Made by a program: the position numbers and the translations under genes
Shown: positions 1 to 7,511 of the stretch, piece after piece
Layout of the letters: each line of letters opens with the position of its first letter
Position numbering within the stretch: position 1 is the first letter of the stretch
Assembly (NCBI RefSeq): GCF_007827595.1
Contig: NZ_VISR01000037.1
Coordinates: forward strand, 1-64,000
Source of the DNA: Streptomyces sp. BK340
GTDB taxonomy: Bacteria > Actinomycetota > Actinomycetes > Streptomycetales > Streptomycetaceae
Length of the DNA: 64,000 nt
Direction of reading: 5' to 3'
The notes under the pieces: generated by a model
What the model was told of the DNA's origin: nothing
The model's database searches: none
What the model saw: the letters and a program-made list of their open reading frames with translations, nothing else

Positions 1-105
1 GCCACCAGTGGGCTGAGCGCTGAAAGCCACACCCAGCATCCCCGGGTCTTTCGATCCTACGAGTGACCGAAACCAACCCACCTAGAACGTAAGGAACTGC
101 TGACC

Positions 106-303
106 ATGGCCTCAGAGCTGCCGAACCGGTTCCTGACCCCTGAGGACCTGGTCGAGATGTTCGAACTGCCCAGCGTCGAGACGGTGTACCAGTGGCGCCG
201 CAAGCACACCGGTCCCCGCGGCTTTCGGGTCGGCCGGCACCTGCGCTTCGACCCCCGCGACGTGCGGGCCTGGGTCGACACCCAGCTCGGGGAGGCTGCC
301 TAA
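106..303 (+). CDS. Excisionase-type HTH DNA-binding protein
   Basis: A 65-residue protein that is almost entirely one winged-helix/HTH_17 (AlpA/Xis-like) domain: a helix-turn-helix around residues 10-35 (LTPEDLVEMF, then SVETVYQWRR) and a wing with GFRVGRHLRF followed by DVRAWV. Such proteins bind near att sites and steer a tyrosine integrase toward excision, or act as small regulators. The start is preceded by AAGGA at about 91-95. Its TAA stop overlaps the integrase ATG (TAATG), so the two are translationally coupled. In actinomycete integrative elements xis and int are usually adjacent like this. The family call is firm. The excision role is inferred from context. Confidence 0.85.
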   Translation: MASELPNRFLTPEDLVEMFELPSVETVYQWRRKHTGPRGFRVGRHLRFDPRDVRAWVDTQLGEAA

Positions 304-1565
304 TGGCTGGCCACATCCAAGACCGCTGGTACAGGGCTCAGAGGGGCGCCGACGGCAAGACCGTCCGTGTCAGGACAGACCGTTACGGCACCGGCCTTCG
401 CTACCGCGCGCGGTACGTCGGCCCCGACGGCACCGAGAAGTCCAAGAGCTTCCCCGACGGCAAGAAGCGCCTCGCCGAGAAGTGGCTCAGCGCCATCGAG
501 ACGGACATGACGCGCGGTCAGTACACCGACCCGAAGTCCGTGCGGATCACTTTCCGGCAGTACGCCGAGAAGTGGTTGGACAGCAAGACGTCCAGCCCGA
601 TGACCCGGAGGGAACTCGGCCGGCGCCTGCGGCTGCACGTCTACCCGGTGCTTGGGTCACGGCCGATCGGGACCTTCCGGCCTGAGCACATCCGGGAGCT
701 CCTGGCCGCGCTGGAAGCGAAGTCCGGCGTGAGCGCTTCCTACACCCGGAACATCTTCGCGGACGTTCAGTCGGTCCTGTCTGCTGCGGTGGACGACTCG
801 CTGTTGTCGCGCAACCCATGCAGCGCACGGACCGTTCGAAGGCCCAAGCCCGACGCGCACGCGGTAGTCCCATGGGTACCTGCTCAGGTGTTTGCCGTAC
901 GGGCAGCTCTCCCGGAGCGGTACCGAGCGATGGCCGATGTCGGAGCCGGATGCGGACTCCGTCAGGGGGAGGTCTTCGGCCTGGCCGAGGATGCCATCGA
1001 CGTGGACGGGCGCACGCTCCACGTGGTGCGGCAGATCAAGCACGTGGAGGGTCACCCGGTCTTCGCCCTCCCCAAGGGCGGCAAGAAGCGGACCGTACCG
1101 CTGCCCAGCTCCGTCGCGGAAGCCCTTCGCGCGCACATGGACGCCTTCAAGCCCGCAGAGATCACGTTGCCGTGGGACGTGCCCGAAGGGCCGAGGGTGT
1201 CCGCCCGGTTGGTCTTCACGGCTGAGCAAGGGGGAATGGTGTGGCGGAGCAACTTCAACGGCAAGGAGTGGAAGCCCGCTCTCGCCGCCGCCGGCCTCAT
1301 CCCGGAAGCAGACGACGACGGCAAGTACGAGTCGGCGCGCGAGCACGGCATGCACGCCCTCCGACACTTCTACGCATCCGCGTTGCTGGACGCGGGCGAG
1401 AACATCAAGGCCGTCAGCGAGTACATGGGGCATGCTGATCCGGCGCTGACGCTCCGGGTGTACGCCCACCTGATGCCCGACAGCCGCGAGCGCGCCCGGC
1501 GCGCCATTGATTCCGTGTTTCAGAGCCTCTCTCAGGGAGATCACGGCCCACAGACGGCCCACTGA
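303..1565 (+). CDS. int: Tyrosine site-specific integrase
   Basis: A 420-residue phage/ICE-type tyrosine recombinase. The N-terminal half carries an arm-binding beta region (RYGTGLRYRARYVG) and a SAM-like core-binding helical domain (about residues 80-190, ITFRQYAEKWL). The catalytic domain shows R220 in GLRQGE, H351-x-x-R354 in HALRHFYAS, H377 in MGHADP and the nucleophile Y387 in RVYAHL, so the full R-H-R-H-Y set is present. The ATG overlaps the xis stop; an upstream in-frame start at 192 lies inside xis and is rejected. A strong hairpin follows at 1573-1612. Neighbouring rep/tra genes are not visible, so the element must extend leftward or be degenerate. No tRNA is seen next to the 3' end. 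Confidence 0.93.
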   Translation: MAGHIQDRWYRAQRGADGKTVRVRTDRYGTGLRYRARYVGPDGTEKSKSFPDGKKRLAEKWLSAIETDMTRGQYTDPKSVRITFRQYAEKWLDSKTSSPMTRRELGRRLRLHVYPVLGSRPIGTFRPEHIRELLAALEAKSGVSASYTRNIFADVQSVLSAAVDDSLLSRNPCSARTVRRPKPDAHAVVPWVPAQVFAVRAALPERYRAMADVGAGCGLRQGEVFGLAEDAIDVDGRTLHVVRQIKHVEGHPVFALPKGGKKRTVPLPSSVAEALRAHMDAFKPAEITLPWDVPEGPRVSARLVFTAEQGGMVWRSNFNGKEWKPALAAAGLIPEADDDGKYESAREHGMHALRHFYASALLDAGENIKAVSEYMGHADPALTLRVYAHLMPDSRERARRAIDSVFQSLSQGDHGPQTAH

Positions 1566-1572
1566 CAACCGG

Positions 1573-1615
1573 ACGGCCCCTGAACTGCCCTTCTGTGCAG
1601 GTCAGGGGCCGTTTC
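1573..1615 (+). terminator. Rho-independent-like terminator after int
   Basis: Perfect 11-bp inverted repeat (ACGGCCCCTGA at 1573-1583, TCAGGGGCCGT at 1602-1612) with an 18-nt loop, followed by a short T run. It lies just downstream of the integrase stop. Confidence 0.7.
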
Positions 1616-1753
1616 CGTGCGAGAACCCTCTGAAGTTCCTCAACTCTGCTTTGAGGCACAGGAGGGTCGGGCATCCCCCGGTCACCGCACCACAGGCGGG
1701 AAGGACGAGGCGTCCACGGGGGCCGCTTCGGGGGACGGAAGGAGGGCGACGCC

Positions 1754-2098
1754 ATGAGTGACACCGCGATCGAATTCACCATGCTGGCGGTGGGCGTGGT
1801 TGTGCTGACCCTGGCGAGCAGGATGCGCCGGAAGCGGCACGCAGGGCTGTCGCTCCGCAAGGGACGGGGGCGGAACCGGGCGTACGGCTCGTCGTCCGGC
1901 GCGGGCGCCAGCTGGTGGGCCGGTGACGGGGGCGGCGGTTCGTCGTCCGGCGGCCATCACTCGGGCGGCCACCACGGCGGCCACCACTCCTGCGGGGGCG
2001 GTCACTCGTCGTGCGGGGGTCACTCGTCCTGCGGCGGGGGCTCCTCCTGCGGTGGGGGTTCCTCCTGCGGCGGGGGCGGATGCGGGGGAGGCGGCTGA
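1754..2098 (+). CDS. Membrane-anchored His/Cys/Gly-rich small protein
   Basis: A 114-residue protein of unrecognised family. Residues 5-22 (IEFTMLAVGVVVLTLASR) form one membrane segment, followed by a basic stretch (RMRRKRH, then LRKGRGRNR) expected on the cytoplasmic side. From about residue 52 the sequence is low complexity: GGHH repeats pass into SSCGGG repeats, with eight His and six Cys among Gly and Ser. That composition suggests metal binding or disulfide cross-linking, but this is inference. A good ribosome site (GAAGGAGGG, about 1738-1746) precedes the ATG. The DNA of the tail is a tandem array, so tail length probably varies between strains. A strong hairpin follows at 2126-2161. 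Confidence 0.7.
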   Translation: MSDTAIEFTMLAVGVVVLTLASRMRRKRHAGLSLRKGRGRNRAYGSSSGAGASWWAGDGGGGSSSGGHHSGGHHGGHHSCGGGHSSCGGHSSCGGGSSCGGGSSCGGGGCGGGG

Positions 2099-2125
2099 CA
2101 CGGGGCAGCCGAGCTTCCCGCCCCT

Positions 2126-2163
2126 GGGCGCCCGCCGGACGAAGGCATTCCGCGGGCGCCCGA
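2126..2163 (+). terminator. Hairpin terminator after the His/Cys-rich gene
   Basis: Perfect 10-bp inverted repeat GGGCGCCCGC (2126-2135) / GCGGGCGCCC (2152-2161) with a 16-nt loop, 28 bp after the stop codon. There is no long T run, as is common in this genus. Confidence 0.5.
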
Positions 2164-2412
2164 CCGTTCTTCCCAAGCGACCGGCGCACGCCGTGGTTGA
2201 ACAGTTGAACAGTGGAGCCCTCTGAGGGATGGAAACCCCACGAAGTTGGGTAAAAACGCTGTGGCGGAGCCACTCTTCATGATTCCCTCTAAAACACCAG
2301 CGCAGCCTCGCGGACGTCCTGCGGACTCCCCTCCCCGGCCGGGCCGGCCGGGCTGACCGGGCTGACATGGCCGATCTCCCCCCTCTTCTTTGCGCGCTAG
2401 CGGAGCCGATCC
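2162..2412. other. AT-richer intergenic stretch before DUF2617
   Basis: Together with the preceding hairpin this is a gene-free interval of 314 bases (2099-2412). It contains a tandem duplication of TTGAACAG (2197-2204, 2205-2212) and a stretch from about 2197 to 2305 noticeably richer in A/T than the surroundings, including GTAAAAACG and CTCTAAAACACC. No credible ORF, tRNA or known riboswitch is visible. It may hold the promoter of the next gene or be scar sequence beside the integrated element. Confidence 0.35.
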
Positions 2413-2937
2413 ATGCTCACGACCCTCAACACCTCCTACACCGATACCCGCGCTGCCGATCTGGCCTGGGCCCTGGGGCGCGAGCCGCTGCCCGCCCTGG
2501 CCACCCTCGATCTGGAACTGACCGGGGTGAAAATGCAGTTGAGACTGCTCGGCGCATCCCACCAGGTGCTTCTGGAGGAGGAGCGGGGCAGTTGCTCGGA
2601 GACGGTCGCGTGCATCCCCGGGTCCAGCACCCCGCTGCCGCTGGGCGTCGCCAAGCGGGTCGGCGACTGGGAGTACGAGTTCGCGGCGCGCGTCGAGGTA
2701 CTCACCCCGGGCTCGTTCGCGGGCCGCGCCCAGGAGTTGCTGGCCCTCGTCTCCGAGCACCCGCACGGTCTCGCCGGTGTCTTCCCCGGCAGCCCGCACG
2801 CCTTCACCGCGATGCTGGCCCAGCGCCACGGCGGCCAGGTGCACTGGCGCACCTGGCACGCATACCCGCAGGACGGGCAGCTGGTGGCGACCCGGACCCG
2901 GGTCGGGTCACGGGAGCCGGCGGCCCAGTCGAGCTAG
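2413..2937 (+). CDS. DUF2617 family protein
   Basis: A 174-residue soluble protein that I recognise as DUF2617, a family of unknown function in Streptomyces and relatives. Typical features are the N-terminal LTTLNTSYTDTRAADLAWAL and the central YEFAARVEVLTPG. There is no signal peptide or membrane segment. The ATG at 2413 has GGAG about 8 nt upstream. It lies 110 bp before the spermidine-synthase-like gene; the two are neighbours in related genomes from memory, hinting at a shared role, but there is no direct functional evidence here. Confidence 0.85.
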   Translation: MLTTLNTSYTDTRAADLAWALGREPLPALATLDLELTGVKMQLRLLGASHQVLLEEERGSCSETVACIPGSSTPLPLGVAKRVGDWEYEFAARVEVLTPGSFAGRAQELLALVSEHPHGLAGVFPGSPHAFTAMLAQRHGGQVHWRTWHAYPQDGQLVATRTRVGSREPAAQSS

Positions 2938-2941
2938 ATAT

Positions 2942-2968
2942 TGTCGGACATGCTCTCGGCCGACATAA
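2942..2968 (+). promoter_or_regulatory. Inverted repeat TGTCGG/CCGACA
   Basis: TGTCGG (2942-2947) and CCGACA (2960-2965) flank 12 nt, just after the DUF2617 stop and about 80 bp before the spermidine synthase start. It could be a weak terminator or an operator; the sequence does not decide. Confidence 0.3.
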
Positions 2969-3047
2969 ACCGGCATTGCGTCAACTGCCCCGAGTTCCAC
3001 ACGTGTGGGTGACGAAGCGTACCGAGCGTGTGACGTAACGTCGCAAC

Positions 3048-4688
3048 GTGATCGAACCGCACGCCCCCGCGCGCCCGGGCACCTCGCCCTGGCAGCCCGG
3101 CCCCGCACGGCTGCCCGTCCGGCCCGGCACCGGGCGGTTCCTGGTCCTCGTGTGCGTCTTCGTCTGCGCGGCCTGCGGACTGGTGTACGAACTCGAACTC
3201 GTCGCCTTCGCCTCGTACTTGATCGGCGACACGGTCACCCAGGCGTCCGTCGTGCTGTCCGTGATGGTCTTCGCGATGGGCATCGGCTCCCTCGCCGCCA
3301 AGCGGCTGCGCTGGCACGCGGCCGCCGGCTTCGGCGCGATCGAGACCGCCCTCGCCCTGGTCGGCGGCTGCAGCGCGATGGCGCTGTACGCCGTCTTCGC
3401 CTGGACCGGCGGCTGGGGCGGCGTGTGGGCCGACGGCCCGCGCTGTCTCCTGGTCGCCTTCTCGCTCGCCATCGGTCTGCTCGTGGGCGCCGAAGTCCCC
3501 CTGCTGATGGAGCTGATCCAGCGCATCCGCCGCCAGGACGCGGGCGGCGCGGTGGCCGACCTGTTCGCGGCGGACTACGTCGGCGCGCTGGTCGGCGGCC
3601 TCGCCTTCCCCTTCCTTCTCCTGCCGTTCCTCGGCCAGTTGACCGGCGCCCTGCTCACCGGCACCGTCAACGTCGTCGCGGGCGGCGCCCTGGTCCTCGG
3701 CCTGTTCCGCCGCGACCTGACCCGCCGCGCCCGCTGGACCCTGCTGCTCGTCGGCCTCGCCGTGCTCGCCGTGCTCGCGTCCGCCGCCGCCCTCGCCGAC
3801 GAGTTCGAGCGCGCCGCCCGGCACGCGGTGTACGGCAAGGACGTCCGGGTCGCCCTGCAGACGAACGTCCAGGAGGTCGTCCTCGCCGGCGGCACCCACG
3901 GGCGCCCCCTCGACCTCTTCCTGGACGGCCGGCTGCGGGTCGGCGGCCGCGACGAACGCCGCTACCACGAGGCACTGGTCCACCCGGTGATGAGCGGCCC
4001 GCACGCGCGCGTGCTGATCCTCGGCGGCGGCGACGGCCTGGCCGCCCGCGAGGTCCTGCGGTACGGCGGCGTGCGCCGCGCCGACGTCGTCGAACTCGAC
4101 TCAGGCCTGATCGGTCTGGCCCGCAGCGACCCCGGCCTGTCCGCCCTCAACGGCCACGCGTTCGACGACCCCCGCGTCCATGTCACGACCGCGGACGCGC
4201 TCGACTGGCTGCGCGGGGCGCGGCGGCCGTCGTACGACGTCGTGATCGCGGACCTGCCCGACCCCGGCATCACCGCCAGCACCAAGCTGTACTCCCAGGA
4301 GTTCTACGGCCTGGCCCGCCGCGTCCTGGCTCCCGGCGGCCGCCTGGTGGTGCACGCCGGCCCCGTCGCGGCCCGCCCCCGGGTCTTCTGGACGGTGGCC
4401 TCGACCCTGCGCGCAGCCGGCTTCGGCATTTCCCCCTACCGGGCCCTGGGCCAGGACTCCGGCTTCCCGGCGGGTCCGGACCGCTCGGCGGGCGCGTCGC
4501 GGGCACCGCACGACTGGGGGTTCCTGCTGGCGGCGCCGTGGGGCCCGGCTCCTCGGCTGACCCTGGGCCCGGGGGGTCCGAACCCGCGGACGCTGTCCCG
4601 GGCCGAGCTGACGGCCGACGCGCGGGCGGCGGCCCGCACACGGATCGAGGGGCTGCCGGCGTCGACGCTGGTGCATCCGCGTTATTGA
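3048..4688 (+). CDS. Membrane-fused spermidine synthase-like protein
   Basis: A 546-residue protein with two parts. Residues about 29-255 hold roughly seven hydrophobic segments, with glycine-rich turns (DYVGALVGGLAFPFL). Residues about 275-520 are a Rossmann methyltransferase-like domain of the polyamine aminopropyltransferase family: LDLFLDGRLRV, YHEALVHPVM, the cofactor loop LILGGGDG (GGGDG at 326-330), VVELD, DDPRVHV and the active-site aspartates in VIADLPDP. Canonical SpeE transfers aminopropyl groups from decarboxylated S-adenosylmethionine to putrescine. Whether this membrane version makes spermidine is not established. GTG 3048 begins shortly before the first membrane segment. Family call firm, substrate uncertain. 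Confidence 0.88.
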   Translation: MIEPHAPARPGTSPWQPGPARLPVRPGTGRFLVLVCVFVCAACGLVYELELVAFASYLIGDTVTQASVVLSVMVFAMGIGSLAAKRLRWHAAAGFGAIETALALVGGCSAMALYAVFAWTGGWGGVWADGPRCLLVAFSLAIGLLVGAEVPLLMELIQRIRRQDAGGAVADLFAADYVGALVGGLAFPFLLLPFLGQLTGALLTGTVNVVAGGALVLGLFRRDLTRRARWTLLLVGLAVLAVLASAAALADEFERAARHAVYGKDVRVALQTNVQEVVLAGGTHGRPLDLFLDGRLRVGGRDERRYHEALVHPVMSGPHARVLILGGGDGLAAREVLRYGGVRRADVVELDSGLIGLARSDPGLSALNGHAFDDPRVHVTTADALDWLRGARRPSYDVVIADLPDPGITASTKLYSQEFYGLARRVLAPGGRLVVHAGPVAARPRVFWTVASTLRAAGFGISPYRALGQDSGFPAGPDRSAGASRAPHDWGFLLAAPWGPAPRLTLGPGGPNPRTLSRAELTADARAAARTRIEGLPASTLVHPRY

Positions 4689-4746
4689 CGAGGCACCTGT
4701 TCGCGGGAGGGTACGTTCCGCTCACTCCTGGGTAGGCTCGTCCGAC

Positions 4747-5547
4747 ATGGAGCACCAGGTCTTCGTCCCGGTTCCGGCCGAGCGGCTCGGAGAAGCCCTT
4801 GCCGACCCCGCACGGGTGGCGCGGGCGGTCCCCGGACTCCAGCAGGACGCCGGCGCCGAACCCGTCGCAGGACGCCTGAAGTTGCGCGTGGGCGGGCACT
4901 CCGTCACCTACCGGGGAGCGCTGCGTGTCACGCCCCGGGAGAACGGCACGTACGCCGTCGAGGGCGACGCCACCGAGGCCCGCGGCACCGGCGCCGTCAA
5001 ACTCGCCCTCACCCTGCGCCTCACCGGCACCGAGGACGGCACCACCGTCACGGTCGAGGGCACGGCGAACGCGGACGGCCGTATCGCGGAGCTGCCGGCG
5101 GACGCGGTCGCCTCGGCGGTGACCCGGCTGCTGAACCGTTTCGTGGAGAGCCTGGCGGAGGCCCCGGAGGAGAGGGAACCGGAGCCGGAGCCCGAGCCGG
5201 AACACACCTCGGTCTTCGACACCGAGGTTCCCCCGCCCTCGCTGGACACCGAGGACGGCGAGGACACCGGCGCGGCCGCATTCGAGGCCCCGGCCTCCGA
5301 AGAGCGCTTCGGCGAAGAGTTCGAGGACCTGGGCGAGCCCCCCGCCGAGGCCGCGCACGCGCGCCGCACGATGATCGGCCGCAGTGCGGAGGAGGTCGAC
5401 CACGCCCCGCCGCGCGGCCGCTACGCCCCCGTACCGGCCCCCCAGACCGTCGGCGGGAACCCGGCCCTGCGCTGGGCGGCCCCCGCGGCGGCCCTGGCCC
5501 TGGCCTCGGCGATCGTCGTGGGCCGCGCCCTGCGCAAGCGCCGCTGA
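4747..5547 (+). CDS. SRPBCC/CoxG-like protein with C-terminal anchor
   Basis: A 266-residue protein. Residues 1-140 match the SRPBCC (START-like, CoxG) lipid/ligand-binding fold: FVPVPAERLGEALADPARVA at the start and the terminal helix AVTRLLNRFVESLA. An acidic, proline-rich linker with a Glu-Pro repeat (EPEPEPEPE) spans about 145-245, and a single membrane segment (AAPAAALALASAIVVGRAL) ends in RKRR. It would sit on the cytoplasmic face as a tail-anchored protein. CoxG homologues recruit CO-dehydrogenase-type enzymes to the membrane, but no such genes are nearby. The convergent YciI gene's reading frame continues about 500 bp antisense through it. Confidence 0.8.
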   Translation: MEHQVFVPVPAERLGEALADPARVARAVPGLQQDAGAEPVAGRLKLRVGGHSVTYRGALRVTPRENGTYAVEGDATEARGTGAVKLALTLRLTGTEDGTTVTVEGTANADGRIAELPADAVASAVTRLLNRFVESLAEAPEEREPEPEPEPEHTSVFDTEVPPPSLDTEDGEDTGAAAFEAPASEERFGEEFEDLGEPPAEAAHARRTMIGRSAEEVDHAPPRGRYAPVPAPQTVGGNPALRWAAPAAALALASAIVVGRALRKRR

Positions 5548-5953
5548 CGGCCGCGGGCCCGGGCCCGTCCGGCAGGCCCTGGCGATCCGGTGCCTCGCCC
5601 ATGCCGAACCAGTCGTGCACCGGCCGCACCTCGACCGCCACGACGTGGAAGTCGAGGACGCGCTCGGCGATCTCGCGCGCCCGCTCCGGGCTCGCGCACT
5701 CGATGACGTAGTAGGCGGTGAGCTGCTCGGCGGCGTCCGTGAGCGGCCCGTACGCGGTGACCGAACCCTGCCCGGCCCAGCGGAGGGCGGCCGTGTCCCT
5801 CGGGTAGCCCAGACCGGCGCCGTTCAGCATCTCGCCGGTCTCCGCCAGGTCCTCGTGGAGCGCTTCGTGCCTGCGGAACACCTCGGCGCGCTGCCCGGCG
5901 GTCATGGCCTCGGTCGCCGCCGGATCGGCGTACATCAGCACCATGTACTTCAT
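5048..5953 (-). CDS. YciI/DGPF-domain protein with long antisense tail
   Basis: The first ~120 residues are a complete YciI/DGPF (dimeric alpha-beta barrel) domain: MKYMVLMYADPAATEAMT, YGPLTDAAEQLTAYYVIEC, ASPERAREIAERV, and end near VHDWFGMG. Family members are usually about 110-130 residues and are often neighbours of sigma factors. Here the frame does not stop after the domain: it runs roughly another 180 residues of Arg/Pro/Gly-rich, low-complexity sequence that is the antisense of the SRPBCC gene (5048-5547). The tail looks like read-through noise, so either an ancestral stop was lost or the base sequence has an indel near 5550-5600. Start chosen at ATG 5953 (MKYMV); a longer start adds MPGWGG. 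Confidence 0.7.
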   Translation of the reverse strand: MKYMVLMYADPAATEAMTAGQRAEVFRRHEALHEDLAETGEMLNGAGLGYPRDTAALRWAGQGSVTAYGPLTDAAEQLTAYYVIECASPERAREIAERVLDFHVVAVEVRPVHDWFGMGEAPDRQGLPDGPGPAAVSGACAGRGPRRSPRPGPGPPRGPPSAGPGSRRRSGGPVRGRSGRAAGRGRPPPHCGRSSCGARARPRRGARPGPRTLRRSALRRPGPRMRPRRCPRRPRCPARAGEPRCRRPRCVPARAPAPVPSPPGPPPGSPRNGSAAGSPPRRPRPPAAPRYGRPRSPCPRP

Positions 5954-6018
5954 GCCCCCCCACCCTGGCACCGCGCGGACGGCGCACGCCCTCTTGATCG
6001 CCCCAGTAGGGTCGTCCC

Positions 6019-6807
6019 GTGAGTAACGAAGACATCACGCTGACCGCGGGCGACGCGGAAGTGGTCGTGCGGCCCGGCAACGGCGGCCGTATCGGTGGGC
6101 TCCGGATCGGCGGCACGGAGCTGCTGCGCCAGGGCGAGCGCTTCGGCTGCTTCCCGATGGTGCCCTGGTGCGGCCGGATCCGCGAGGGCCGCTTCCTGGA
6201 CGGCGCCACCGTCCGCCAGATGCCCCTGAACTCGCCGCCGCACGCCATCCACGGCACTGCCCGCGACGGCGCCTGGCGCACGGCCCGCGTCGACGCGCAC
6301 GAGGCCGTCATCACGCACGACCTGGCCGACCCCTGGCCGCACCGCGGCCGTGTCACCCATGTCGTCACGCTGACCGAGGGCAGCCTGACGCTGACGATGT
6401 CCGTGGAGGCGTACGACGACTCCTTCCCGGCGCAGATCGGCTGGCACCCCTGGTTCCACCGGAACCTGGGCGGTGAGGACGTCACGCTGGACTTCACCCC
6501 CGCCTGGCAGGAGGAGCGCGGCGCCGACCATCTGCCGACCGGCAACCGCATCGATCCGAAGCCCGGCCCCTGGGACGACTGTTTCGGCATGCCCGGCGGC
6601 GTCGACGTCACCCTCACCTGGCCCGGACAGCTGGAGCTGAAGGTGACCAGCCGCGAGGAGTGGGTCGTCGTCTACGACGAGCAGGCGGAGGCCGTCTGCG
6701 TGGAGCCGCAGACCGGTCCGCCCAACGGCCTGAACACACTGCCCCGCCTGGTCACGCCGCTGGAACCGCTGGAGGCGACGACCACCTGGAGCTGGCGCAG
6801 GCCCTAG
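6019..6807 (+). CDS. Aldose 1-epimerase family protein
   Basis: A 262-residue galactose-mutarotase-like protein that probably interconverts sugar anomers. The beta-sandwich family signatures are present: GGRIGGLRIGG near the N-terminus, HAIHGTARDGAW with the catalytic-type histidine, IGWHPWF with a second histidine, and the glutamate in VCVEPQTGP. There is no signal peptide, so it is cytoplasmic. The GTG start at 6019 comes 48 bp from the next gene upstream, which is convergent with its neighbour. pyrE follows after 10 bp, so the two are probably co-transcribed. The sugar substrate cannot be told from sequence. Confidence 0.87.
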   Translation: MSNEDITLTAGDAEVVVRPGNGGRIGGLRIGGTELLRQGERFGCFPMVPWCGRIREGRFLDGATVRQMPLNSPPHAIHGTARDGAWRTARVDAHEAVITHDLADPWPHRGRVTHVVTLTEGSLTLTMSVEAYDDSFPAQIGWHPWFHRNLGGEDVTLDFTPAWQEERGADHLPTGNRIDPKPGPWDDCFGMPGGVDVTLTWPGQLELKVTSREEWVVVYDEQAEAVCVEPQTGPPNGLNTLPRLVTPLEPLEATTTWSWRRP

Positions 6808-6817
6808 GCTGTTCGGC

Positions 6818-7366
6818 ATGACGGACGTACGCGGCGCGCTGCTGCAGCAGATCAAGGACAAGGCCGTGGTGCACGGCAAGGTGACCCTGTCGTCGGGCAA
6901 GGAAGCCGACTACTACATCGACCTTCGCCGGATCACGCTTGACGGCGAGGCCGCGCCGCTGGTCGGTCAGGTCATGCTCGACCTGACCGCCGAGCTGGAC
7001 TTCGAGGCCGTCGGCGGCCTGACCCTGGGCGCCGACCCGGTGGCCACCGCGATGCTGCACGCCTCCGCCGCGCGCGGGAAGGTCCTGGACGCCTTCGTGG
7101 TCCGCAAGGCCGGCAAGGCACACGGCCTGCAGCGCCGTATCGAGGGCGCCGAGGTCAAGGGCCGCCGCGTCCTCGCCGTCGAGGACACCTCCACCACCGG
7201 CGGCTCCGTGCTGACCGCCGTGGAGGCGCTGCGCGAGGCCGGCGCGGAGGTCGTCGCCGTCGCCACGATCGTGGACCGGGCGACCGGCGCGGCCGAGGCG
7301 ATCGCCGAGCAGGCCGGCGTGCCGTACGTCTTCGCCTTCTCGAAGGATGAACTGGGTCTGGACTGA
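6818..7366 (+). CDS. pyrE: Orotate phosphoribosyltransferase
   Basis: A 182-residue type I PRTase that joins orotate to PRPP to give OMP in de novo pyrimidine synthesis. Seen are the N-terminal VHGKVTLSSGKEADYYIDLR, which carries the orotate/PRPP-loop signature of PyrE, and the PRPP-binding motif VLAVEDTSTTGGS around residues 117-130. Length is normal for actinobacterial PyrE. The ATG follows the epimerase stop by 10 bp, suggesting one transcript. The downstream interval carries two TTGACC hexamers before fba. Confidence 0.94.
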   Translation: MTDVRGALLQQIKDKAVVHGKVTLSSGKEADYYIDLRRITLDGEAAPLVGQVMLDLTAELDFEAVGGLTLGADPVATAMLHASAARGKVLDAFVVRKAGKAHGLQRRIEGAEVKGRRVLAVEDTSTTGGSVLTAVEALREAGAEVVAVATIVDRATGAAEAIAEQAGVPYVFAFSKDELGLD

Positions 7367-7375
7367 CGCGCCGGT

Positions 7376-7511
7376 TTGACCTGGACTTGACCGGGGCGCC
7401 GACCATCACGTCATGTCTGGAAAGATGGGGACGACGATGACGTCGCCCCCAAGGTCTAGGTCAGGGCCGTAGTACGCAGATCGCCAACCCGCACACCCAA
7501 GGAGCGGACAG
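7376..7511 (+). promoter_or_regulatory. Probable fba promoter region
   Basis: The 145-bp pyrE-fba interval contains TTGACC at 7376-7381 and 7387-7392, good matches to a vegetative -35 element. No convincing -10 hexamer is seen at ideal spacing, so the exact promoter is undecided. The fba ATG at 7512 is preceded by AAGGAGCGGAC, a strong ribosome site. Confidence 0.35.

Noticed and set aside
1566..1753. A tRNA gene as the integration site next to int
   Set aside because: No acceptor-stem or T-loop sequence could be found; only hairpins at 1573-1612 and 1638-1656.
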